Shown here: in pieces, positions 1-5,508 of the stretch | Numbering within the stretch: position 1 is the first letter of the stretch | How the letters are laid out: every line of letters begins with the position of its first letter | Assembly: GCA_030638455.1 (NCBI GenBank) | Contig: DAOWEP010000025.1 | Span: 1-5,508 of the forward strand | DNA: 5,508 nt | Direction: 5' to 3' | From: Gammaproteobacteria bacterium | GTDB lineage: Bacteria > Pseudomonadota > Gammaproteobacteria > DAOWEP01 | Made by a program: the position numbers and the translations under genes | Notes under the pieces: generated by a model | What the model was told of the DNA's origin: nothing | Databases searched by the model: none | The model's input: the letters and a program-made list of their open reading frames with translations, nothing else

Positions 1-519
1 CTCAATCGCATCATCCACATCACTGCCAAACATTTCTACGGTATTGATGCCTACCAGCCGTTTCGCCAGCTCTTTGCCATTATGGTCAAGAAAAACAATG
101 GTGGGGGTTACCTGTACCCTGTAGTGACTAATAAAATCATCCATGCTGACCATTCTGCCGTTAAAATCTATGAGCTCGAGCTCTTCAGGAACGAGTACTT
201 TGCGGATAATGACTTTATTATCATAGTCTCCGCTGATCAGCATGGGTTTCAGGATTTCCTCTTCCTGCAGTTTACAATATGGGCATGTAGTTGAAGAAAA
301 TACCAGCAATATAGGAAGGCGGCGATTTTCAGAATCTTCTGCTACCTTGTCCAGCCTGGTTGTGGCGATTACTTCACCTTTATTCTTCTCCATCATTCTT
401 TCTGCCCACACACCTGTGACCATGCAACATAGCAGGATGGCCGCAATCTGGTAAAAAGAGGACTTTAGTCTTGGGGAAAAATGCATGCTTGTATTATAAA
501 GTTGCTTCAATAGTGCCAT
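1..519 (-). CDS. Exported thioredoxin-fold protein with CPYC motif (SoxW / thioredoxin_2-like), C-terminus cut by window edge
   Basis: The frame is open for 173 codons from ATG at 519-517 to the window edge, so the stop and the last part of the protein lie outside. An 11-codon shorter start at 486 is also possible. Residues 23-39 form a hydrophobic signal segment ending in GVWA followed by Glu, a plausible signal peptidase I site after residue 39. The mature part has the thioredoxin-fold layout: a beta strand (LPILLVF), the redox motif CPYC at residues 79-82, the cis-proline motif VTPT (Pro139), then strand IVFLDHNGKEL. This pattern fits periplasmic thioredoxin_2/SoxW-like proteins, which reduce or shuffle disulfides outside the cytoplasm. 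The physiological partner cannot be read from the sequence. CPYC is more usual in glutaredoxins but also occurs in this family. C31 and C32 lie in the signal segment without a lipobox, so a lipoprotein is unlikely. The gene is divergent from hemC. Neither start has a clear Shine-Dalgarno sequence. Confidence 0.82.
   Translation of the reverse strand, partial: MALLKQLYNTSMHFSPRLKSSFYQIAAILLCCMVTGVWAERMMEKNKGEVIATTRLDKVAEDSENRRLPILLVFSSTTCPYCKLQEEEILKPMLISGDYDNKVIIRKVLVPEELELIDFNGRMVSMDDFISHYRVQVTPTIVFLDHNGKELAKRLVGINTVEMFGSDVDDAIE
493..498 (-). promoter_or_regulatory. Perfect TATAAT -10-like box inside the start of the thioredoxin-like gene
   Basis: On the - strand the hexamer TATAAT reads from 498 to 493. 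A six-base discriminator would put transcription start at 486, exactly the A of the second in-frame ATG. No good -35 element is visible 16-18 bp upstream (TTATGG is the nearest, a poor match) and there is no TGn extension. The match may be chance in an AT-rich stretch that also encodes residues Y8-N9 of the longer start. Confidence 0.3.
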
Positions 520-563
520 AATTACGAACCGATACGGACTCTGGTTATTGCGGAGTACTAGCT

Positions 564-592
564 TTGACTACGTTAACCTAGGTTCCGATACT
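564..592 (+). promoter_or_regulatory. Predicted sigma70-type promoter for hemCDXY
   Basis: A -35 box TTGACT (564-569, five of six consensus bases) is followed by a 17-bp spacer and a -10 box GATACT (587-592, four of six, including the second-position A and final T). Transcription would start near 599, leaving a leader of about 30 nt before hemC. It is the best-placed promoter-like pair in the divergent intergenic region. Its spacer holds a perfect palindrome that could be an operator. Confidence 0.6.
575..584. promoter_or_regulatory. Perfect 10-bp palindrome AACCTAGGTT in the hemC promoter spacer, possible operator
   Basis: AACCTAGGTT equals its own reverse complement and lies wholly between the predicted -35 and -10 boxes of hemC. 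A GTTAAC hexamer (572-577) overlaps its left side. Dyads in this position are typical sites for repressors or spacer-binding activators, but the spacer is a normal 17 bp, so a MerR-type mechanism is not specifically indicated. The palindrome is certain; its function is inferred. Confidence 0.35.
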
Positions 593-628
593 TTTCCAGA
601 AGAATTGATAAAGTTAACTAATTGAAAT

Positions 629-1570
629 ATGTCTGAAAGTTTAATCAAGATTGCTACCCGAAAAAGCCAGCTGGCGCTCTGGCAGGCCGAACATGTACGT
701 AGCCAACTATTGCATTTTCACCCTGGTTTACAGGTTGAATTGGTGACCATGTCTACACAGGGTGACCGTGTACTGGATTCCCCGCTGGCAAAAATTGGTG
801 GTAAGGGCCTGTTTGTGAAAGAACTGGAGCAAAGCATGCTGCGCGGTGAGGCGGATATAGCGGTTCATTCCATGAAGGATGTGCCGGTTGAGCTGCCTGA
901 TGGCCTGCATATATCTACCATTTTAACCCGTGAAGACCCGCGCGATGCATTTGTTTCCAACCAGTTCAGCAAAATTGATGAATTACCCGAAAATGCACGG
1001 GTTGGTACGTCAAGCCTGCGTCGTCGGTGCCAGCTTGCCGAAATAAGGCCAGACCTCAACATTATGGATCTACGTGGTAATGTAAATACAAGGCTGGCAA
1101 AACTCGATGCCGGTGATTATGACGCGATTATTCTTGCCAGTGCCGGGTTGATACGCCTGGAATTTGAATCGCGCATCCGCAATTTTATTCAGCCCGAAGT
1201 CATGCTGCCCGCTATTGGTCAGGGTGCGATTGGCATTGAAAGTCGTGATGGTGATCAGCGTATTCTGAATTTACTTGCGCCCTTGAATGACAATAAGACC
1301 CGTATTCGGGTAGAAGCGGAACGCGCCATGAACCACAAGTTACAAGGTGGTTGTCAGGTGCCCATTGGTGGTCACGCCATACTGGAAGAAGGCGTGATTG
1401 TATTGCGCGGCCTGGTTGGCAAACCGGATGGCTCCAAAATTATTCATGGTGTGATCAGTGGGCGTCCAGAAGATGCTGAAGAAATGGGTATAACACTCGC
1501 GGAAGATTTGCTTTCAAGAGGTGCGGGTGAAATTCTTGAAAATCTTTATGCATCGCAGGAAAGTAATTAA
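629..1570 (+). CDS. hemC: Porphobilinogen deaminase (hydroxymethylbilane synthase)
   Basis: This cytosolic enzyme (EC 2.5.1.61) joins four porphobilinogens head-to-tail into 1-hydroxymethylbilane, using a covalently bound dipyrromethane cofactor. At 313 residues it is full length for the family. Key residues sit at the E. coli positions: Arg11 in the ATRKSQLALWQAE motif, Lys83 and catalytic Asp84 in HSMKDVP, Arg131/Arg132 in SSLRRR, Arg149 in DLRGNVNTR, Arg155, and the cofactor-anchoring Cys242 in GGCQVPIG. The ERAMN segment before the cysteine loop is also typical. All three domains appear intact and the enzyme should be active. ATG 629 is the first possible start, because an in-frame TGA lies at 623-625. 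No clear Shine-Dalgarno sequence precedes it. It is the first gene of a probable hemCDXY operon, with a promoter-like pair at 564-592, and hemD begins 35 bp after its stop. Confidence 0.98.
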   Translation: MSESLIKIATRKSQLALWQAEHVRSQLLHFHPGLQVELVTMSTQGDRVLDSPLAKIGGKGLFVKELEQSMLRGEADIAVHSMKDVPVELPDGLHISTILTREDPRDAFVSNQFSKIDELPENARVGTSSLRRRCQLAEIRPDLNIMDLRGNVNTRLAKLDAGDYDAIILASAGLIRLEFESRIRNFIQPEVMLPAIGQGAIGIESRDGDQRILNLLAPLNDNKTRIRVEAERAMNHKLQGGCQVPIGGHAILEEGVIVLRGLVGKPDGSKIIHGVISGRPEDAEEMGITLAEDLLSRGAGEILENLYASQESN

Positions 1571-1605
1571 TCCAGGCACACATTGGAATTCATAACTAAA
1601 TACGG

Positions 1606-2421
1606 ATGAACACAGCCAAAAATTCCAACAAACCTGGTCTCCCACTTGCCGGGGTCGGTGTTTTAGTAACTCGCCCATCTGGCCAAGCAGATAATCTTTG
1701 CAATATTATTGAGAATGCCGGTGGCAAGGCGATACGGTTTCCTGCCATAGAAATTAGCCCTATAGATGATCCGCAATCTGTAGCTTCCATCATTGACCGA
1801 CTGGACTCATATGATATGGCGATTTTTATCAGTGCCAATGCTGTTAAATATGCAATACAGTCTATAAAGACAAAACGTGATTTTCCTGAATGCATGGCGC
1901 TTGCGGCCATTGGCAATGCGACCAGAAAGGCACTTGAAGATGAAGGTCTCAAAGCCGATATTTATCCCACCCGACAATTTGACAGTGAAGCCTTACTAGA
2001 TTTGCCAAAAATGCAACGGGTGAAAGGAAAGAAAATACTGATTTTTCGTGGGGGAGGGGGGCGAGAACTACTCAAAAAAACTCTGGTGGAAAGAGGCGCG
2101 CATGTTGACTATGCGGAACTATACCAAAGAACCATTCCGGCTCAGAAATCAAACATGCTTGATCAATACTGGAAGAAAAATGCGATTGATATTGTAACCG
2201 TCACCAGTAACCAGGCTCTGGATAACCTGTTTATACTTGCCGGAGAACCAGGGAAGCAAAATCTTGTGACGACGCCTATAGTAGTCATTAGTCAGCGTAT
2301 GGTACAGAATGCCATGGAAAAAGGGATTCAGGCTGCTATCGTGGTTGCTGAACAAGCAGGTGATGAAGCGATACTCGATGCCATACAAAAATGGTGTTTC
2401 GGTAATACTCCTTCAAGCTAG
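1606..2421 (+). CDS. hemD: Uroporphyrinogen-III synthase
   Basis: The product (EC 4.2.1.75) cyclises hydroxymethylbilane while inverting ring D, giving uroporphyrinogen III, the branch point to heme, siroheme and cobalamin. The sequence is poorly conserved across this family, but the landmark motifs are present: VLVTRP at 19-24, FPAIEI at 45-50, FISANAV at 74-80, AIGNATRKAL at 101-110, RGGGGRELL at 148-156, YQRTIP at 173-178 and TVTSNQALDNL at 198-208. The length of 271 residues is within the usual range, with about 14 extra polar residues before the first strand. ATG 1606 is forced as start: an in-frame TAA lies at 1597-1599 and no alternative codon precedes the VTRP motif. No good ribosome binding site is visible, so coupling to hemC translation is possible. 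The gene is separate from hemX, whereas some relatives carry a HemD-HemX fusion. A G-rich run at 2050-2061 and an A7 run at 2074-2080 lie in the RGGGGRELLKKT coding stretch. Confidence 0.95.
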   Translation: MNTAKNSNKPGLPLAGVGVLVTRPSGQADNLCNIIENAGGKAIRFPAIEISPIDDPQSVASIIDRLDSYDMAIFISANAVKYAIQSIKTKRDFPECMALAAIGNATRKALEDEGLKADIYPTRQFDSEALLDLPKMQRVKGKKILIFRGGGGRELLKKTLVERGAHVDYAELYQRTIPAQKSNMLDQYWKKNAIDIVTVTSNQALDNLFILAGEPGKQNLVTTPIVVISQRMVQNAMEKGIQAAIVVAEQAGDEAILDAIQKWCFGNTPSS

Positions 2422-2440
2422 TTTTGATGAAGTACAAATA

Positions 2441-2445
2441 AAGGA
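2441..2445 (+). promoter_or_regulatory. Shine-Dalgarno sequence of hemX
   Basis: AAGGA lies 8 nt before the ATG at 2454, within the 32-bp hemD-hemX gap. It is the only well-formed ribosome binding site in front of any gene start in the window, and it fixes the hemX start. Confidence 0.75.
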
Positions 2446-2453
2446 ATAACCAC

Positions 2454-3668
2454 ATGAGCGATGACAATACATCAAAAAAAACGCCTGATAAAAAGGTCCA
2501 TGCGGGAAAAACCTCGGCTACCGGCAAGACCGAGGGTCATGCCAAATCCGGGCAAGGCTCTACTAAGGGTGCAGTCAAAAGCGATGCAAATTCTCAGGCA
2601 AACTCAAAATCATCATCCTTTATTTCTGGTTTTATGCTGGTGGCCATTGCCATATCTATTGTGGGAATTTTTATTCTTTGGCAACAACAACAGGAAGACA
2701 AAAAAAAGAACCGGCAGCAACTACAAGCCCAATCACAACTAATTTCCGTACTTGAATCAGAAGTAAAAAAATACACCCAGTCACAGGACCAGTTTCGTGG
2801 TGAGATCGATAGCAAGGTAACTACTGAAATAAATGAAATAGAACGCTCTATTGCTGACATAAAGGAATTAGGCAGTAAAAACCATCGCGACTGGATCTTA
2901 TCTGAATCAGAATATTTACTACGAATCGCAAATCACCGTTTACAACTGGAAGGGGATATTAATACAACCATAAAGGCATTGAGGATTGTGGATTCCAAAA
3001 TAATGAGCCTGAAAGATCCATCATTACTGCCAGTTCGTAAACAGCTCGCAGATGAAATTAGTGCGCTAGAGTCTACCCGTTTGCCGGATATACATGGCAT
3101 GGTGTTGACCCTGGATAGTTTGCAGGCAATGTCACCGAAGATGGGGCTAAAGATTTCCATGCTCCCGAAAGTGGCTAAAGAGGGCACACCAACAGACGAT
3201 GCTCATGAAATAACTATTAAAGACTGGGAGTTGGTACTTAATAAGATATGGAATGAGCTGAAAACCCTGGTAGTCATAAAACGACATGACCAATCACTTG
3301 CGCCCATACTTACCGTGGAGCAGCAGCAAACCCTGCGCCATATTCTGCAATTAAAAATCCAGGGTATTCGGACAGCCTTACTGAATAAACAAGCTGAACT
3401 GTTTATGGAGTCTCTGAAGGACACACTAAGCTGGCTTCAGGAACATTTTAACAAGGATGATCCCGACGTTGTTTTACTGGAATCTCGGCTACAGGAATTT
3501 CAGACTGTACAATTAAACGTAAGGCTGCCTGAAATTAGTGGATCTTTACACGCCTTACGTTCTATACAAAAACAACTAAAGAATAAAACAGAGTCTACCA
3601 TACCGCCAAAGAAACCTGTTGATACTAATAATATTTCAAAACAACAGGATGAACAGGTAAAAATATGA
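2454..3668 (+). CDS. hemX: HemX family inner-membrane protein
   Basis: This is a 404-residue single-pass membrane protein of the HemX family (PF04375). It is often labelled uroporphyrinogen-III C-methyltransferase in databases, but it lacks the SAM-dependent methyltransferase domain, so that name should not be taken as a function. Layout: a polar, lysine- and serine-rich tail (1-55); one membrane helix at about 56-76; a charged, glutamine-rich, coiled-coil-like stretch (77-140); then the conserved domain, beginning with the signature around W147 to L163 (SESEYLLRIANHRLQL) and continuing to about 375; and a polar C-terminal tail. Basic residues flank both ends of the helix, so topology is ambiguous from charge alone. 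The family's role is not established; a link to heme synthesis rests on its constant position beside hemC and hemD. The start is supported by AAGGA at 2441-2445. The stop overlaps the hemY start (ATGA), implying translational coupling. Confidence 0.92.
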   Translation: MSDDNTSKKTPDKKVHAGKTSATGKTEGHAKSGQGSTKGAVKSDANSQANSKSSSFISGFMLVAIAISIVGIFILWQQQQEDKKKNRQQLQAQSQLISVLESEVKKYTQSQDQFRGEIDSKVTTEINEIERSIADIKELGSKNHRDWILSESEYLLRIANHRLQLEGDINTTIKALRIVDSKIMSLKDPSLLPVRKQLADEISALESTRLPDIHGMVLTLDSLQAMSPKMGLKISMLPKVAKEGTPTDDAHEITIKDWELVLNKIWNELKTLVVIKRHDQSLAPILTVEQQQTLRHILQLKIQGIRTALLNKQAELFMESLKDTLSWLQEHFNKDDPDVVLLESRLQEFQTVQLNVRLPEISGSLHALRSIQKQLKNKTESTIPPKKPVDTNNISKQQDEQVKI

Positions 3669-4936
3669 AGCTTCTTTTTATTTTTATCGTTGTTTTGATT
3701 GCATCAGCAAGTCTGGCCTTACTTGTACGGCAGGATCCGGGGTATGTGCTGATCAGTTATGATGTCTGGTCGATAGAAACCACCTTAAGCCTGTTGGTGC
3801 TTGCATTACTGGCCTTATACTTTGTCCTTTATTATCTTATACGGCTATTCGCAACCCTTTGGCACTTCCCTGATCGTTTACATGGCTGGTCCAACCATAG
3901 AAAATCAAACCGCGCCCGCGGCAGTTTACATCTTGGCCTAATCACCCTGGCGGAAGGGCGCTGGAAAAATGCCGAGCGATATCTTACCAAACGTGTAAAG
4001 AGTAGCGATGCACCGATACTTAACTATCTGGGTGCTGCACGCGCCGCCCAGCAAGGCGGCAACCTGGAAAAACGTGACTATTACCTGAGTTTGGCACATA
4101 GCTGTACAGACACTAGCGATCTTGCTGTTGGTTTGACGCAGGCCGAATTACAAATTGCCCAGGGCCAATCTGAACAGGCTCTTGCAACCCTTAACCACCT
4201 TGGTAAGGTTGGGAGAAAAAACCACTATGTGCTCAATTTGTTAAAAAGCCTCTATCTTGAATTCAAGGATTGGGAAAGCTTGAAAAGATTGTTGCCTGAG
4301 TTGCGAAAAAATCATGTTATTAGTGACCAAGCGCTAAAAGAACTTGAAACAACCATTCTTACAAACCTGATCCAGCAAGCAGGAAACGATCATGATCTAC
4401 TAGCCTTACGATCTATCTGGTCTATCATGCCAAAGCATTTTCGTATCAAGGAAGATATGTTGCGCACTTATTCAGAACACCTTAACAAGCTGGAGTCTGG
4501 TGAAGAAGCGGAAACATTGATCCGCAAGACCTTGAAAAAGAACTGGTATCGGCCGCTGGTAAGACTCTATGGTCTGACGGTGAGTAATAATCCCCATAAA
4601 CAACTTTCCCATGCCGAGGGATGGCATAAACAATATACCAATGATCCTGTTCTACTTCTTACTCTGGGTAGATTATGCGTACGTGGTCAGGAACTCGAAA
4701 AGGCTCGTGAATACCTCAAGTCGAGCATCCAGATTGAACCCGCTACTGAAACCTATAAAGTACTTGGGGAATTACTGGAAAAATGTGGCGACAAGGAAGG
4801 CGCTATGCGTTGTTACCGGCAAGGGATGTTACTGGATGAAAAAAATTCGGACTCTGGCAATGTTGCTGCCGCGGAAATAATTGATCTACCAGTAACGATC
4901 AGAGAATCTTTAACTGTAACAGAACATAGAGATTGA
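3665..4936 (+). CDS. hemY: HemY family inner-membrane TPR protein
   Basis: The 423-residue product matches proteobacterial HemY in length and layout. Two membrane helices (about 2-20 and 40-62) flank a short loop with the HemY_N signature DPGYVLISY (24-32). The remainder is helical with tetratricopeptide-like repeats, clearest at about 88-132 (GLITLAEGRWKNAERYL), 328-360 (LGRLCVRGQELEKAREYL) and 361-394 (LGELLEKCGDKEGAMRCY). TPR arrays mediate protein contacts, so a scaffold in the membrane for heme-pathway enzymes is a reasonable inference, but no enzymatic function is established. It is unrelated to the protoporphyrinogen oxidase that is called HemY in Bacillus. The start codon overlaps the hemX stop by 4 bp, with a weak CAGG site (3654-3657) 7 nt upstream inside hemX. 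It is the last gene of the operon and converges on a flavin reductase gene 36 bp away. Confidence 0.94.
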   Translation: MKLLFIFIVVLIASASLALLVRQDPGYVLISYDVWSIETTLSLLVLALLALYFVLYYLIRLFATLWHFPDRLHGWSNHRKSNRARGSLHLGLITLAEGRWKNAERYLTKRVKSSDAPILNYLGAARAAQQGGNLEKRDYYLSLAHSCTDTSDLAVGLTQAELQIAQGQSEQALATLNHLGKVGRKNHYVLNLLKSLYLEFKDWESLKRLLPELRKNHVISDQALKELETTILTNLIQQAGNDHDLLALRSIWSIMPKHFRIKEDMLRTYSEHLNKLESGEEAETLIRKTLKKNWYRPLVRLYGLTVSNNPHKQLSHAEGWHKQYTNDPVLLLTLGRLCVRGQELEKAREYLKSSIQIEPATETYKVLGELLEKCGDKEGAMRCYRQGMLLDEKNSDSGNVAAAEIIDLPVTIRESLTVTEHRD

Positions 4937-4972
4937 GCCCGGGGTTTTAAATACTGCAGGTAACCCGATCAC
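4937..4972. other. Convergent intergenic gap between hemY and the reductase gene, no clear terminator
   Basis: The gap has no strong GC-rich hairpin followed by a T-tract. The only pairing seen is a 5-bp GGGTT (4942-4946) with AACCC (4962-4966) across a 15-nt loop, which is too weak to call a terminator. Transcripts from either side may read into the opposing gene or end by a Rho-dependent route. Confidence 0.4.
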
Positions 4973-5508
4973 CTATCCTGCTTTTACGGAATCCAGCTGG
5001 GAATTAAACTCAAAGGAATCAGAAAACATCTGGTCTTCAGGTAATCCATGTTCCATGAATTCCTTCTTACCAGCTTCTATCATAGCTGGAGAACCACACA
5101 TATATACATCATATCCACTTAGTGCAGGATACTTGGCAAGTACTGCTTTATGAACATAGCCGGTCTCTCCCTTCCAGTCGTCTTCAGGCACCGGCTCTGA
5201 CAACACCGGGGTAAACTGGAAATTTGGATGGTCATCGTTCCATTGTTTCGGTAACTCTGGCAGATATAAATCTTGCGTGCCACGAGCACCCCAGAACAAG
5301 TGTATTGGGCGGTCAAAACCGATATGAAATGCGTGTTCGAGAATACCCTTGACCGGGGCAAACCCTGTACCACCACACATCATTATTATGGGTCTTTCGG
5401 AATTTTCACGCAGGAAAAACGTGCCCAGGGGCGCTTCTATACGCAATATCTCCTTTTGCTTCATTTCATTGAAAATATAATCCGTATATTCACCGCCATC
5501 CACATGTC
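4973..5508 (-). CDS. Flavin/NAD(P)H oxidoreductase, CDP-6-deoxy-delta-3,4-glucoseen reductase-like, N-terminus cut by window edge
   Basis: Only the C-terminal 178 or so codons are present. The frame runs unbroken to the right edge, so the GTG at 5503 (within HVDGGEYTDYIF) is an internal valine, not a start. The visible part holds the end of the FAD-binding domain (EAPLGTFFLRE) and a complete ferredoxin-NADP+ reductase-type nucleotide domain: GGTGFAP (44-50, numbered from that GTG), LFWGARGTQDLY, VLSEP, and the nicotinamide-contacting CGSPAMIEAGKKEF (136-149), ending in SDSFEF. This pattern matches the group annotated as CDP-6-deoxy-delta-3,4-glucoseen reductase or NAD(P)H-flavin reductase, whose members usually start with a plant-type 2Fe-2S domain, about 160 residues that would lie outside the window. 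It passes electrons from NAD(P)H through FAD to an unidentified acceptor. The sugar-specific name is probably only a family label, since no deoxysugar genes are seen here. It is convergent with hemY and has no evident link to heme synthesis. The stop codon TAG is at 4975-4973. Confidence 0.88.
   Translation of the reverse strand, partial: HVDGGEYTDYIFNEMKQKEILRIEAPLGTFFLRENSERPIIMMCGGTGFAPVKGILEHAFHIGFDRPIHLFWGARGTQDLYLPELPKQWNDDHPNFQFTPVLSEPVPEDDWKGETGYVHKAVLAKYPALSGYDVYMCGSPAMIEAGKKEFMEHGLPEDQMFSDSFEFNSQLDSVKAG

Noticed and set aside
172..183. Perfect 12-bp palindrome GAGCTCGAGCTC
   Set aside because: It lies inside the thioredoxin-like coding region and encodes a Glu-Leu repeat (EELEL). 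No promoter or gene boundary is near, so coding coincidence is the simplest explanation.
82..454. Two + strand open frames of 70 codons opposite the thioredoxin-like gene
   Set aside because: They are antisense to a - strand frame that has a signal peptide, CPYC and cis-proline motifs. Their own translations show no family features and no ribosome binding site.
2461..2742. A 93-codon + strand frame starting inside hemX
   Set aside because: It lies in an alternative frame of the lysine-rich hemX tail, shows no recognisable domain, and the AAGGA site at 2441-2445 is spaced for ATG 2454, not 2461.
2454..3668. Calling hemX a uroporphyrinogen-III methyltransferase
   Set aside because: No SAM-binding methyltransferase motifs are present. 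The sequence is a single membrane helix plus coiled coil and HemX domain.
234..3755. Four scattered copies of TGATCAG (near 234, 1251, 1451 and 3750)
   Set aside because: They lie within coding regions at irregular spacing and contain the common GATC palindrome. There is no array or shared context.
4942..4966. GGGTT/AACCC inverted repeat as a terminator of hemY
   Set aside because: The stem is only five base pairs with a 15-nt loop and no T-tract follows.
5501..5503. GTG as the start codon of the reductase gene
   Set aside because: The frame stays open upstream to the window edge and the preceding His fits the family pattern. A protein starting here would lack most of the FAD domain.

Overview
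The window is ordinary chromosomal DNA of moderate GC content, most likely from a gammaproteobacterium. The best evidence for this is the gene order hemC-hemD-hemX-hemY on the + strand. HemX and HemY are proteobacterial inner-membrane proteins that typically travel with the two middle enzymes of tetrapyrrole synthesis. I cannot name the genus from the sequence.

Layout: (1) Bases 1-519, - strand: a gene cut by the left window edge. It encodes an exported thioredoxin-fold protein with a CPYC redox motif, resembling SoxW or the thioredoxin_2 family. (2) Bases 520-628: a 109-bp divergent intergenic region. It holds a good sigma70-type promoter for hemC and a perfect 10-bp palindrome, AACCTAGGTT, inside that promoter's spacer. 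(3) Bases 629-4936, + strand: hemC, hemD, hemX and hemY, with gaps of 35 and 32 bp and then a 4-bp ATGA overlap, so very probably one operon. (4) Bases 4937-4972: a 36-bp convergent gap with no convincing terminator. (5) Bases 4973-5508, - strand: the C-terminal part of a flavin- and NAD(P)H-dependent reductase of the CDP-6-deoxy-delta-3,4-glucoseen reductase-like group, cut by the right window edge.

How the genes work together: HemC polymerises four porphobilinogen molecules into hydroxymethylbilane, and HemD closes and inverts ring D to give uroporphyrinogen III, the precursor of heme, siroheme and cobalamin. HemX and HemY are membrane-anchored accessory proteins without an established enzymatic role. 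The divergent periplasmic thiol protein could be linked to cytochrome or sulfur metabolism, but that is inference.

I found no mobile element, CRISPR array, RNA gene, or strong sign of a new biological system. The points most worth a second look are the divergent promoter region, the uncertain start and possible leaderless expression of the thioredoxin-like gene, and a slippery A-run in hemX.
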